The notes: generated from the sequence alone by a model not told the origin. DNA of 37,358 bases from Mucilaginibacter_A sp050954865 (GCA_050954865.1 JBPBQN010000162.1:1-37358); one strand, 5' to 3'; numbered from the stretch's first letter, positions 24,208-32,140 are shown. Program-made: numbers and translations.

Positions 24208-24984
24208 ATGCGCATTACTTTAATTGGTTCAGGCAATGTGGCCACACATTTAGCTGCGGCGTTTAAAAATGCCGGACATAAAATTGTACAGGTTTACAGC
24301 CGCAATTTGCAGCACGCTGCTTTGCTGGCTTATCACGTAAAAGCAGAACCGATTAATCAGTTTACTGAACTTTCTGCGGAAACCGATCTCATCATTATTT
24401 CTGTAAAAGATGATGCTTTAGAACAGGTTGCTTCTTTTATCACCCTGAAAAATATATTGGTGGTGCACACTTGCGGCGCGGTTAGTATGCAAGTTTTGCA
24501 GAAATATTTTGATAACTGCGGTGTGTTTTATCCGTTGCAAACGTTTTCTAAAGTGCGCGAACTGGATTTTTGGTCGGTGCCGCTTTGCATAGAAAGTACC
24601 GATAAAAACAGTATGCAGGTTTTGCTTGATTTGGGCAGAACGATCAGCAATAACGTACAAATGATTGATTCTGATCAGCGTAAAACCTTGCACGTAGCTG
24701 CTGCTTTTGCCTGCAATTTCCCGAATTATTTGTTTGGTGTTGCGGCGAATCTGCTTCAGCAAAAACAAATGAATTTTGATTTATTGAAGCCGCTGATCTT
24801 GGAATCTGCTTTAAAAGTGCAGGAGTTTTTGCCTCAAAACGTGCAAACCGGCCCAGCCATCCGCAGAGATGAAAAAACTATGCAAACACATTTGGATTTG
24901 CTAAAAGAACAGCCCAACTTGCAGGAAATTTACCGGCTGCTTAGTCAGGGTATTATCAAAATGGCCGAAGGGGATTCTGCCTAA
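24208..24984 (+). CDS. Rossmann-fold DUF2520 protein (ProC/F420-oxidoreductase-like)
   Basis: The 258-residue cytoplasmic protein has an N-terminal NAD(P)-binding domain (RITLIGSGNVATHLAAAFKNAG, residues 2-23; ADLIIISVKDDAL region) and an all-helical C-terminal DUF2520 domain (from about residue 130, HVAAAFACNFPNYLFGVAANLL). This architecture resembles pyrroline-5-carboxylate reductase and 6-phosphogluconate dehydrogenase, but the substrate is not known. Two segments (24428-24453 and 24595-24615) match the interspersed element and are translated in frame. Confidence 0.85.
   Translation: MRITLIGSGNVATHLAAAFKNAGHKIVQVYSRNLQHAALLAYHVKAEPINQFTELSAETDLIIISVKDDALEQVASFITLKNILVVHTCGAVSMQVLQKYFDNCGVFYPLQTFSKVRELDFWSVPLCIESTDKNSMQVLLDLGRTISNNVQMIDSDQRKTLHVAAAFACNFPNYLFGVAANLLQQKQMNFDLLKPLILESALKVQEFLPQNVQTGPAIRRDEKTMQTHLDLLKEQPNLQEIYRLLSQGIIKMAEGDSA
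24428..24453 (+). repeat. Probable interspersed-element copy inside the DUF2520 gene
   Basis: TTGCTTCTTTTA then TCACCCTGAAAAAT, one head mismatch, with a tail close to the copy at 18115. It encodes ASFITLKN. Confidence 0.5.
24595..24615 (-). repeat. Probable interspersed-element copy inside the DUF2520 gene, class A-GT
   Basis: On the minus strand ATACTGTTTTTA is followed by TCGGTACTTTC, the strongest match among the coding copies with an intact TCGGTA tail start. It encodes TDKNSM. Confidence 0.65.
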
Positions 24985-24995
24985 ACTAAAATTAC

Positions 24996-25003
24996 TACTT
25001 TTG
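24996..25003 (+). promoter_or_regulatory. -7 promoter box directly before the ferredoxin gene
   Basis: TACTTTTG fits TAnnTTTG and ends 6 bp before the ATG at 25010. The predicted transcription start would fall at or next to the start codon, suggesting a leaderless mRNA. Confidence 0.5.
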
Positions 25004-25009
25004 CACTTA

Positions 25010-25342
25010 ATGGAAATTTATAGCGTCAGAATCAACTTTGAAGAAGCAGGAATGCAAACCGTTGATTTGCCAATTGCCGAAGGAGAATCTGTACTGGATG
25101 TTTGCCTGGAAAACGGCATCGATTTACAACACAATTGTGGCGGTGTTTGCGGTTGCAGCACTTGCCATATCTATGTAAATAAAGGGATGGATAGCGTGCA
25201 GGAAATATCTGATAAAGAAGAAGATTTTATAGATCGTGCTGTAAATCCGCGCATTACTTCCCGTTTGGGCTGCCAATGTGTGATGATTGATGGCAATATT
25301 GAAGTAACGATTCCGGATCAATCCCAGTTTCTGGGTCATTAA
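25010..25342 (+). CDS. fdx: Adrenodoxin-type [2Fe-2S] ferredoxin
   Basis: The 110-residue ferredoxin (ATG at 25010) has cluster ligands in the C-x5-C-x2-C...C pattern: Cys43, Cys49, Cys52 (HNCGGVCGCSTC) and Cys88 (LGCQC). Extra Cys47 and Cys90 are next to the ligands. This is the Isc-type electron carrier used in iron-sulfur cluster assembly. The next gene, iscX, 17 bp downstream, supports that role. The TTG at 25001 overlaps the predicted -7 box and is rejected as start. Confidence 0.92.
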   Translation: MEIYSVRINFEEAGMQTVDLPIAEGESVLDVCLENGIDLQHNCGGVCGCSTCHIYVNKGMDSVQEISDKEEDFIDRAVNPRITSRLGCQCVMIDGNIEVTIPDQSQFLGH

Positions 25343-25359
25343 TCCCTCAAAAATATTTT

Positions 25360-25602
25360 ATGATAAACAAAGATTTCGCCCTTCCGATACACTGGAACGA
25401 TTACGAAGATATTGCCATGGGGCTTTACGAAAAGTTTGGTGATGCTTTTGATGAACCTAAAATTTACCGCTTGCGCTTCACGGATTTGCTGGAATGGGTT
25501 TTAAGTTTGCCTGATTTTGTAGGCACACGTGAAGAAAGCACCGAAGGTCATCTGGAACAAATTCAAACTGCCTGGGCTTACGAATGGCGCGATAATCAAT
25601 AA
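25360..25602 (+). CDS. iscX: IscX iron-sulfur assembly protein
   Basis: The 80-residue acidic protein matches IscX: LPIHWNDYEDIAMGLYEKFG, RLRFTDLLEWVLSLPDF, then HLEQIQTAWAYEW. IscX binds IscS and iron and modulates cluster assembly. It lies 17 bp after the ferredoxin gene, as iscX follows fdx in the E. coli isc operon. The rest of the Isc machinery is not in the window. Length is slightly above E. coli IscX (66 aa). Confidence 0.9.
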   Translation: MINKDFALPIHWNDYEDIAMGLYEKFGDAFDEPKIYRLRFTDLLEWVLSLPDFVGTREESTEGHLEQIQTAWAYEWRDNQ

Positions 25603-25672
25603 TTTACAGTTGCCGGTTTATGTTGAATCAGAACTGGCAACTTAAAACGGGCATTCTACAACTTCTTCCCTC

Positions 25673-26188
25673 ATGTTCCTCGAAAAACTAAAAAATATAA
25701 AAGCCTTCATTTTTGATGTAGATGGCGTGTTGACCAACGGTGATGTAACCGTTACGCAGGATGGCGACCAGATGCGGCATTTTAACGTGAAAGATGGTTA
25801 TGCCATTAGCCACGCCATCAAATCTGGATTTTATATTTGTACCATTTCCGGCGGCCATTCGCGCGGTGTTTTATCAAGGCTGAATGGTTTAGGCGTGAAG
25901 GATGTGTTTATGGGAATCAGCCATAAGCTGGAAGTTTTTGAGCGCGTGATTGCCGATATGAATCTTAATCCAGACGAAATTTTATACATGGGTGATGACA
26001 TTCCGGATTTGGATGTGATGCAAAGAGTTGGGTTGCCAACTTGTCCGGCCGATGCCTGCGAAGAAGTAAAAGCTGTTGCCGTTTACACTTCTCCAGTTTT
26101 AGGCGGAAGAGGTTGTGTGCGTGATGTGATCGAACAAGTGCTAAAAATCCAGGATAAATGGATGAAAGCCGATGCCACAAGTTTCTGA
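25673..26188 (+). CDS. kdsC: 3-deoxy-D-manno-octulosonate 8-phosphate phosphatase
   Basis: KdsC removes phosphate from KDO-8-phosphate to give KDO for lipopolysaccharide inner core. The 171-residue HAD-IIIA phosphatase has FDVDGVLTNG (nucleophile Asp15, Asp17), TISGGHSRGV (motif II Ser), a Lys in HKLEVFERV and YMGDDIPDLDVM (motif IV Asp pair), then LPTCPADACEEVK typical of KdsC. Length is standard. It lies 71 bp after iscX; the two have no functional link that I know of. Confidence 0.92.
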   Translation: MFLEKLKNIKAFIFDVDGVLTNGDVTVTQDGDQMRHFNVKDGYAISHAIKSGFYICTISGGHSRGVLSRLNGLGVKDVFMGISHKLEVFERVIADMNLNPDEILYMGDDIPDLDVMQRVGLPTCPADACEEVKAVAVYTSPVLGGRGCVRDVIEQVLKIQDKWMKADATSF

Positions 26189-26189
26189 A

Positions 26190-26212
26190 AAATATCTGCT
26201 AAAAACAGCATC
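26190..26212 (-). repeat. 25-bp interspersed element, class G-GT
   Basis: Minus-strand head ATGCTGTTTTTA with tail GCAGATATTTTT. It begins just after the kdsC stop codon. Confidence 0.75.
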
Positions 26213-26226
26213 AGCAATATTTTAAA

Positions 26227-26264
26227 TCAGGATGATTTTCTGTAAAAACAAAAAAACATCCTGA
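26227..26264. terminator. Hairpin terminator between kdsC and the aldo/keto reductase gene
   Basis: TCAGGATG (26227-26234) pairs with CATCCTGA (26257-26264) around a 22-base A-rich loop. It lies between convergent genes; the run of A on both sides fits a bidirectional terminator. Confidence 0.5.
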
Positions 26265-26271
26265 AAAAAGC

Positions 26272-27309
26272 TTAATAAAATTTTGGCAACGGATTTAACT
26301 TCAAGTTTTGCCGCTGATGCCAATAAGGATAAATGGTTGGGATTTCGCTGGCCTCGTCCAATTTTTTAACCTGTTCAGTGGTTAAATTCCAGCCGGCAGC
26401 TTCCAGATTTTGCTTTAATTGTTCTTCATTTCTCGCCCCGATAACCAAAGTTGAAATGGTTGGCCGTTGCAGCAGCCAGTTTAACGAAATTTGCGCGACT
26501 GTTTTGCCTGTTTCCTCGGCTACTTCATCCAAAGCATCCATAATTTTAAAGAAAGTTTCTTCGGAAATGGCTGATTCTGGCACCGGACTTCCACCTTGCG
26601 CAATCCGGCTATCCAGCGGGAAAGGCTGATTGCGGCGATATTTCCCACCCAAACGACCGGCAGCCAGCGGACTCCAAACAATGCCGCCAACTTTTTGATC
26701 CAAACCTAAAGGCATCAGTTCCCATTCGTATTCGCGATTGATTAAGGAATAATAAACCTGGTGGCCCACATATTTATTCCAGCCGTAATGATTGGCCACA
26801 GCCTGCGATTTCATTAAATGCCAGCCCGAAAAATTAGAACAGGCAATGTAACGCACTTTACCGCTTTGCACCAGATCATCCAGCGTGCGCATGGTTTCTT
26901 CCACCGGCGTAACGCCGTCAAAACCGTGCATGTGGTAAATATCAATGTAATCCGTGTTCAATCGTTTTAAACTGGCTTCGCAGGCTTTCATCAGATGAAA
27001 ACGAGACGATCCCTGATCATTCGGTCCTTTGCCCATCGGAAAGGTGGCTTTAGTAGAAATAATCGCTTTATCGCGCAAACCGTTCAACGCTTTGCCCAAA
27101 ATCTCTTCGGATAAACCATCCGAATAAATATCTGCCGTATCAAATAAATTTACGCCAGCATCTATACAAAGATTGACTAAACGCGTAGCTTCTTCCACCT
27201 GAGTGTTTCCCCAGGCTTTAAAAAAATCGTTGCTACCGCCAAAAGTTGCCGTGCCAAAACTCAAAACCGGAACGTGCAAACCTGATGCACCCAATTGTCT
27301 GTATTCCAT
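26272..27309 (-). CDS. Aldo/keto reductase
   Basis: The 345-residue NADPH-dependent TIM-barrel oxidoreductase has the catalytic tetrad Asp57 (LFDTADIY), Tyr62, Lys87 (ISTKATF) and His128 (YHMHGFD), and the C-terminal cofactor segment TLVIGARNEEQLKQNL. It belongs to the group with YghZ/Gpr-like and potassium-channel-beta-like enzymes. The substrate, an aldehyde or ketone, cannot be inferred. It is monocistronic and convergent with kdsC. Confidence 0.92.
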   Translation of the reverse strand: MEYRQLGASGLHVPVLSFGTATFGGSNDFFKAWGNTQVEEATRLVNLCIDAGVNLFDTADIYSDGLSEEILGKALNGLRDKAIISTKATFPMGKGPNDQGSSRFHLMKACEASLKRLNTDYIDIYHMHGFDGVTPVEETMRTLDDLVQSGKVRYIACSNFSGWHLMKSQAVANHYGWNKYVGHQVYYSLINREYEWELMPLGLDQKVGGIVWSPLAAGRLGGKYRRNQPFPLDSRIAQGGSPVPESAISEETFFKIMDALDEVAEETGKTVAQISLNWLLQRPTISTLVIGARNEEQLKQNLEAAGWNLTTEQVKKLDEASEIPTIYPYWHQRQNLKLNPLPKFY

Positions 27310-27363
27310 AATTATTTTTAATGTTGAATTGAAAAGAAAATTACTGCGGATAATGTTTAGGCT

Positions 27364-27395
27364 GATACTGTTTTTATACCGGTAAAAACAGTATC
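27364..27395. repeat. Inverted pair of interspersed elements, class A-GT, perfect 13-bp hairpin
   Basis: GATACTGTTTTTA (27364-27376) and its exact reverse complement (27383-27395) enclose a 6-base loop TACCGG. It is upstream of both divergent genes (aldo/keto reductase and pepsin-like lipoprotein), so a terminator role is not the obvious one here. Confidence 0.88.
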
Positions 27396-27448
27396 TTCAT
27401 TTCAGCCCGAACTTCTGTAAAAGTTTCCGTATAAAGAATAATTGTGGC

Positions 27449-27474
27449 GATGCTGTTTTTATCGGTATAAATTT
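27449..27474 (+). repeat. 25-bp interspersed element, class G-GT
   Basis: Head GATGCTGTTTTTA with the full consensus tail TCGGTATAAATTT. It lies 47 bp before the pepsin-like lipoprotein gene. Confidence 0.88.
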
Positions 27475-27521
27475 AAAAACACAAAATCCGCATAAAATAT
27501 TTTTAAAACTGAACTAAACGG

Positions 27522-28616
27522 ATGCCTCTTAAAGCTACTTGCCAAAACCAATTACTGATCGTATTGATATCTTTTGTACTTTTTGCAGCATCCTGTAAAA
27601 AAAGTACAAATCAACCTGCTCCAACCGCAGCCAAACCTGTTTCAATTGGTTTAATTCAGTTCGGAAACAATAACAACAAACGTATTTATATTCCGATTAC
27701 TAAAATCGGAACGCAAAGCGTGAATTATGATGGCGTTTTTGATACCGGTTCTTCCGGGATGACGATGGATGCAAACGGCATTTTGCCCGCCAGCATGATT
27801 ACTACTTCAGGTATTACCGTAGCCGGAGATTCTGTGGTGGTTAACGGCATTACGGTTACTTCGCAACAAGCGGTGATCAGTTTTGGTGATAAATCCAGCT
27901 CCACCAAAGAGTACGGAAATTTGGCTTATACTGCTGTAACCGTTGGTGATGCAAATGGAAATCTGGTTTTAAAACGCGTACCGTTTTTTTTATATTATAA
28001 AATTGTGGATGGCGGTGGCAATCAACTTGCTGCACATTCCAGCGATGTTTTTGGCGTTGGGCCGGGCACTAGTTATGCGAACAATGCTATTGCCAGTCCG
28101 CTTAGTTTTTATGCTCCCGAAACTGGTTTAACCAAAGGCTTCCGGTTATCTTTACTTAACAATGCAGGTTTTAACAGTACAGGAACATATATGAATGGTT
28201 TGCTTAAAGTTGGTTTAACGGCTGCTGATTTGAGTTCAAATTCATTTGTTTTACATTCGCTAACTTACTATACAACAGGAGGTTACTCGCCAAATATTGC
28301 AGCTACGGTTACTTATAATGGCACCAGCACGGCCGCCTGGGTTTTGTTTGATACCGGCACGCCATCTGTTACTTTAATTGAAGACCCGAAAGCGACAGCC
28401 GGAATAGGTAGTTTGCCGGCAAATTCTGCCGTAAAAGTAGTTACTAATCAAGGGTTTACGTATCAATACAATACAACTTCCACCAGTAATTTAACATCGA
28501 TACAAAACCCGAACAATACAGGTGATTACCGTACCATTTTCAGCATAGATTTTTTTATTAATAATGAGTTCTTGACTGATTATACCAACCATAAAATCGG
28601 TTTAAAAAATAATTGA
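27522..28616 (+). CDS. Lipoprotein with two DTG motifs, pepsin-like aspartic protease fold
   Basis: The 364-residue lipoprotein has signal sequence LLIVLISFVLFAASC, with Cys25 the acylated residue, and is predicted to be on a membrane facing the periplasm or surface. Two Asp-Thr-Gly motifs occur: GVFDTGSSGM (Asp74) and VLFDTGTPSV (Asp277). Between them SSDVFGVGPG (173-182) resembles the hydrophobic-Gly motif that closes each active site in pepsins. Spacing of about 200 residues and the bilobal length fit a single-chain pepsin-type protease. Bacterial pepsin homologs are rare, and DUF3443-like proteins share a DTG motif, so activity is a prediction. It is monocistronic. Confidence 0.7.
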   Translation: MPLKATCQNQLLIVLISFVLFAASCKKSTNQPAPTAAKPVSIGLIQFGNNNNKRIYIPITKIGTQSVNYDGVFDTGSSGMTMDANGILPASMITTSGITVAGDSVVVNGITVTSQQAVISFGDKSSSTKEYGNLAYTAVTVGDANGNLVLKRVPFFLYYKIVDGGGNQLAAHSSDVFGVGPGTSYANNAIASPLSFYAPETGLTKGFRLSLLNNAGFNSTGTYMNGLLKVGLTAADLSSNSFVLHSLTYYTTGGYSPNIAATVTYNGTSTAAWVLFDTGTPSVTLIEDPKATAGIGSLPANSAVKVVTNQGFTYQYNTTSTSNLTSIQNPNNTGDYRTIFSIDFFINNEFLTDYTNHKIGLKNN

Positions 28617-28625
28617 GTTTAGGTT

Positions 28626-28671
28626 GATGCTTCTTTTACTAGGTAAAATTTAGGCTGATAAAAGAAGCATT
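28626..28671. repeat. Inverted pair of interspersed elements, class G-TC, between convergent genes
   Basis: ATGCTTCTTTTA (28627-28638) and TAAAAGAAGCAT (28659-28670) are perfect 12-bp arms 20 bp apart. Lying 10 bp after one stop codon and 22 bp from the opposing one, they could act as a bidirectional terminator. Confidence 0.88.
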
Positions 28672-28692
28672 GTCTCCGCAGAAAAAGCTTGG

Positions 28693-30042
28693 TTAAACTT
28701 TTTTGATCAGCACAAAAGGCCACTCTTTATTAATTTTTGCTTTGATGAAATAAACCGCCGTACCAATGCTGATGGTTAGCAATCCGCCTAAAACCATTTT
28801 TGTTCCGGTAGAAATTAAAATGCCAAACCAAAGCAACACAGCCACATAAACGGGCAGCGGAAAAAATGGCATTTTATAGGGGAAATCTGTTTCGCTTCGG
28901 GCTTTCCGAAGTAAAAGCAAACCGATGGCCTGCGAAATAAACTGAATCAAAATCCGCATGGCCAAAACCGCGCTGATGACATCACTCAGCTTAAAAAGCA
29001 AACTAAACACAAAAGCAATCGCCCCCAAAACCAGCAGCGAAACATACGGAAAGTTGCCTTTGGGATGCAATTTGGCAAACACTTTAAAAAAAGCACCATC
29101 GGCGGCGGCGGCATACGGCACGCGACTGTAACCCAACGTAGCCGAAAAAACGGAAGCAAAAGCGACGAGTAAAATTAGGCAGGTGACGATTTTTGCAGCC
29201 GTTGGTCCGGCCAAAGTGTGCATAAATTCGCTAATCACAAACTGACTGTTTTTGGCGTGCTGCCACGGAATTACGCTGACTACGCTTACGTTCATCATCA
29301 GATACAAAACCGCAATGCCAATGATGGACAAAAACATGCTGCGTGGAATATTTTTGGATGGATTGATAATTTCGCTGCCCAGATGGCACACGTTGTAATA
29401 ACCCAGATAGCTGTAAACGCTTTTTACGCTGGCAAAACCGATGGCGGCCACAAAGGCATAATTAAAGCTCAAACCATCATTAATATGTTTAATAGGATGC
29501 AAAAAGTTGCCATGCGCCAAACCGCCGCCAATAATCCACAGCATGGTGAGAATAACTGCCGCCCAAAGGATTACGCTGATTTTGCCAATGTCTTCAATTT
29601 TACGGTATAAAAGCAGCACGATGCAAATTACCACGCCGCCACTCATTATTTTTGATTCGATGGGTGTGAGTGGAAGCAAATAAGAAAAATAAGCTGCAAA
29701 ACCGATGGCTGCCGAAGCGATAACCAACGGCGCCTGAATCATGGTTTGCCATACAAATAGGAAACTCATTAATCTGCCAAAACCATTTTTACCGTAAGTT
29801 TCTTTCAGGAAATTGTAAGAACCGCCCGCCATCGGGAAAGCTGCGCCCAACTCGCTCCAAACCATAGCATCAACCATGGATAAAACGGCACCGGCTAGCC
29901 AGGCGTATAAAAAGTACGGGCCGTTCATCATTCCGATCACCATTGGTAGCGTAATAAACGGACCGATGCCCACCATATCCGTCATGTTAATGGCTGTTGC
30001 GTGTATTAATCCCAGGCTTCTTTGCTGGTTCTGTTCAGCCAT
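28693..30042 (-). CDS. APC-superfamily amino acid permease
   Basis: The 449-residue inner-membrane transporter has about 12 hydrophobic helices. The first contains the APC helix-break GIGPFITLPMVIGMMNGP, followed by SELGAAFPMAGGSYNFLKETYG, the family's conserved region after helix 2. It is probably an amino-acid/proton symporter or exchanger; the substrate is not readable from sequence. It is monocistronic and convergent with the pepsin-like lipoprotein gene. Confidence 0.92.
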   Translation of the reverse strand: MAEQNQQRSLGLIHATAINMTDMVGIGPFITLPMVIGMMNGPYFLYAWLAGAVLSMVDAMVWSELGAAFPMAGGSYNFLKETYGKNGFGRLMSFLFVWQTMIQAPLVIASAAIGFAAYFSYLLPLTPIESKIMSGGVVICIVLLLYRKIEDIGKISVILWAAVILTMLWIIGGGLAHGNFLHPIKHINDGLSFNYAFVAAIGFASVKSVYSYLGYYNVCHLGSEIINPSKNIPRSMFLSIIGIAVLYLMMNVSVVSVIPWQHAKNSQFVISEFMHTLAGPTAAKIVTCLILLVAFASVFSATLGYSRVPYAAAADGAFFKVFAKLHPKGNFPYVSLLVLGAIAFVFSLLFKLSDVISAVLAMRILIQFISQAIGLLLLRKARSETDFPYKMPFFPLPVYVAVLLWFGILISTGTKMVLGGLLTISIGTAVYFIKAKINKEWPFVLIKKV

Positions 30043-30072
30043 AATTTAGGTTATTGATGAATTATTTGTGGT

Positions 30073-30098
30073 GATTTTTGTGTGATAAAAACAGCATC
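30073..30098 (-). repeat. 25-bp interspersed element, class G-GT
   Basis: Minus-strand head GATGCTGTTTTTA with tail TCACACAAAAATC. It lies upstream of the permease gene, 50 bp from a second copy with almost the same tail. Confidence 0.8.
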
Positions 30099-30147
30099 AT
30101 CGTTTAAAAAGATCAACAATAAACCTGTTTCTGCAATAGCGAAGATA

Positions 30148-30172
30148 GATTTTTGTGCGATAAAAGAAGCAT
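30148..30172 (-). repeat. 25-bp interspersed element, class G-TC
   Basis: Minus-strand head ATGCTTCTTTTA with tail TCGCACAAAAATC. Together with the copy at 30073 it forms a direct repeat whose tails agree while the heads differ in class. Confidence 0.8.
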
Positions 30173-30220
30173 AGCAGCACTTGATTCTCAATCTTGAAAT
30201 TAAATTTTGACCATAAAAAA

Positions 30221-30249
30221 ACCACCTGTTTTTGGCAGATGGTTTTTTA
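30221..30249 (-). terminator. Rho-independent terminator of tmRNA
   Basis: On the minus strand, ACCATCTG and CAGGTGGT (one mismatch) flank a 7-base loop, followed by a run of T. Longer A/T pairing extends the stem to 30211 and 30252. It begins 8 bp beyond the mature tmRNA 3' end. Confidence 0.8.
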
Positions 30250-30256
30250 TGGAGGG

Positions 30257-30622
30257 TGGACCCGGAGAGATTCGAACTCTCGTCCAAACATGGTATAAGG
30301 TAAGCCTTCTACATGCTTATCTGCTGTTTAATTGTCAGGAAGGGGAAGGTCAGCCGCGAACCTGTACCGTCTTCCGTAGATGCTTTATCTCGTTCGCTGA
30401 TCACATCAGCAGCAAACCAGTTTCTTATTTCGACGCTCCTGATGATGATTCTAAGAAACCGCAAACCACCGGAGCGAAAGCTATGCTAACTCTAAGTTAG
30501 GCTGCTAAGGCGTAGTTATTTTCGCCATTTGAAAGTTTGAGCGTTCAGATTAAAGCGCTAATTCACCCAACGCGCTGCATGCTTACCTACTTATCTCCAT
30601 CCTGTCAATTCCGGTCGGGCCC
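30257..30622 (-). ncRNA. ssrA: Transfer-messenger RNA (tmRNA), tag GENNYALAA
   Basis: tmRNA rescues stalled ribosomes and tags the unfinished protein for proteolysis. The 5' end GGGCCCGACCGGAATTGACA (from 30622) pairs its first seven bases with CGGGTCC near the 3' end (30264-30258). The T-arm GAGAGTTCGAATCTCTC completes the tRNA-like domain. The discriminator base is A at 30257 and CCA is not encoded. The tag reading frame runs from 30526 to 30500 and encodes GENNYALAA, followed by TAA (30499-30497), the usual Bacteroidota tag. Total length is about 366 nt. SmpB is not in the window. Confidence 0.97.
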
Positions 30623-30666
30623 TTTTTGAGGCAAAACGTTAAAAGCTGAAAGTCTTTAAGTAATTG

Positions 30667-30674
30667 CAAAAATA
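30667..30674 (-). promoter_or_regulatory. Possible -7 promoter box of tmRNA
   Basis: The minus strand reads TATTTTTG (TAnnTTTG) about 45 bp upstream of the mature tmRNA 5' end, leaving a short leader for RNase P processing. The TA comes from the end of an interspersed element. Confidence 0.45.
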
Positions 30675-30695
30675 CTGTTTTTCTCGAATAAAAAA
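30671..30695 (+). repeat. 25-bp interspersed element, class A-GT
   Basis: ATACTGTTTTTC followed by TCGAATAAAAAAG, one head mismatch, overlapping the predicted tmRNA -7 box on the other strand. Confidence 0.65.
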
Positions 30696-30779
30696 GTTAT
30701 CAGTTGCAAATTTTCAGTTATTAGGTGTTGGTTAGAATTTATAGCCAGAACTTACAACTGAAAACTCGAAGCCGGAAAT

Positions 30780-31979
30780 TTACAACTTCCTTCCCGGATA
30801 CGCTTTCAAACCTTCTTCCAAACAAATCATCGCTTTTTCCAAATCATCTGAATTTAAAACATATGCTAAACGAACTTCATTTTTTCCGGCTCCTGGAGTA
30901 CTGTAAAAACCGGTTGCGGGTGCCATCATTACAGTTTGGTTTTCATAACTGAAACTTTTCAGCATCCATTGGCAAAATCTGTCGGAATCATCAATCGGAA
31001 ACTTGGCAACTACATAAAATGCGCCACCCGGATTCGGACAAAAAACACCTTCAATTTTATTCAGCGATTCAACCAAAAGATCACGCCGCTTGGTATACTC
31101 GTTTTTAACGTTGCTGAAATAGCTGTCCGGCGTATCAACCGCAGCGGTTCCGGCAATTTGTTCTACCATTCCGGGACTTAATCTGGCCTGCGCAAATTTT
31201 AATCCGGCAGCAATTACATTTTTATTTTTGGTGATGATGCAGCCTAAACGCGCTCCGCAGGCACTGTATCTTTTAGAAACAGTATCCAAAACGATCACGT
31301 TTTCTTCTAAACCATCCAAATGCATCGGCGAAATAAACTCGCGGCCATCATAACAAAATTCCCGGTAAGCTTCATCCGAAAACAGGTACAAATCATATTT
31401 CAAAGCCAGCAATTTCAACGCTTCCATTTCTTCTGCGGAATACAAATAACCGGTTGGGTTATTCGGATTACAGATCATGATGGCTTTGGTTTTTTCGGTG
31501 ATCAGCTTTTCAAATTCGGCAATTGGCGGCAGCGCAAACCCATTTTCGATATAAGATAAAATTGGTTTAACAACTACGCCGCATTGATGCGCAAAACCAT
31601 TGTAATTAGCATAAAACGGTTCTGGAATAATCACCTCATCATCTGCATCCAGGCAGGCCATCATTGAAATCGTAATCGCTTCTGAGCCACCAGTTGTAAC
31701 CAGAATATCCTCGGCATCAATATCATAACTCAATTTATTATAATATTCGGTGAGTTTGGTGCGATAAGAAAGTGTGCCTTCGGATGGTGTATAAGCCCAG
31801 ACTTTGAAATCAATATTTTTGATCGCATCGAGCATGGTTTCCGGCGTTTCAATATCCGGCTGACCGATATTTAAATGATAAACTTTTTTGCCTTCCAGTT
31901 TTGCTTTGTCTGCAAATGGCGTTAACTTTCTGATTGGGGAAGCCGGCATGTGCTGGCCTTTTACGGATACTTTTGGCAT
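30780..31979 (-). CDS. Class I/II pyridoxal-phosphate aminotransferase
   Basis: The 399-residue fold-type I enzyme is of the aspartate/aromatic aminotransferase kind. Evidence: NPNNPTG at residues 171-177, SDEAY at 201-205 (cofactor-ring Asp and Tyr), the cofactor lysine Lys236 in DTVSKRYSACGARLG with the phosphate-binding Arg244, and a C-terminal region with NEVRLAYVLN containing the substrate carboxylate Arg. The amino donor cannot be determined from sequence. It is monocistronic. Confidence 0.93.
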   Translation of the reverse strand: MPKVSVKGQHMPASPIRKLTPFADKAKLEGKKVYHLNIGQPDIETPETMLDAIKNIDFKVWAYTPSEGTLSYRTKLTEYYNKLSYDIDAEDILVTTGGSEAITISMMACLDADDEVIIPEPFYANYNGFAHQCGVVVKPILSYIENGFALPPIAEFEKLITEKTKAIMICNPNNPTGYLYSAEEMEALKLLALKYDLYLFSDEAYREFCYDGREFISPMHLDGLEENVIVLDTVSKRYSACGARLGCIITKNKNVIAAGLKFAQARLSPGMVEQIAGTAAVDTPDSYFSNVKNEYTKRRDLLVESLNKIEGVFCPNPGGAFYVVAKFPIDDSDRFCQWMLKSFSYENQTVMMAPATGFYSTPGAGKNEVRLAYVLNSDDLEKAMICLEEGLKAYPGRKL

Positions 31980-32043
31980 GGCGTAAAAGTAGAAAAATTT
32001 GCCGGTTGCCAGTTTTCAGTTTCTGTTGGATCGTTGAAAATAT

Positions 32044-32110
32044 GATGCTTCTTTTATCGGTATAAATCCGGCCAAAAACAGACCGAAATTTAGGCGATAA
32101 AAACAGTATC
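32044..32110. repeat. Facing pair of interspersed elements of different class
   Basis: A plus copy at 32044-32067 (GATGCTTCTTTTA, tail TCGGTATAAAT) faces a minus copy at 32086-32110 (head ATACTGTTTTTA, tail TCGCCTAAATT). They are of classes G-TC and A-GT, so the hairpin they could form is imperfect. They lie between the aminotransferase and DUF1573 genes. Confidence 0.85.
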
Positions 32111-32140
32111 TCCATTTCGATCTGCATCGCCCAAAACAAA

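Noticed and set aside
29595..29620. Element-like sequence in the permease gene (TGCTGCTTTTATAC tail)
   Set aside because: The class-defining bases are TGC, which no boundary copy has, although the tail fits. I could not separate it from chance.
30207..30500. 97-codon frame across the tmRNA
   Set aside because: The region is an RNA gene with acceptor stem, T-arm and tag frame; the ORF is incidental.
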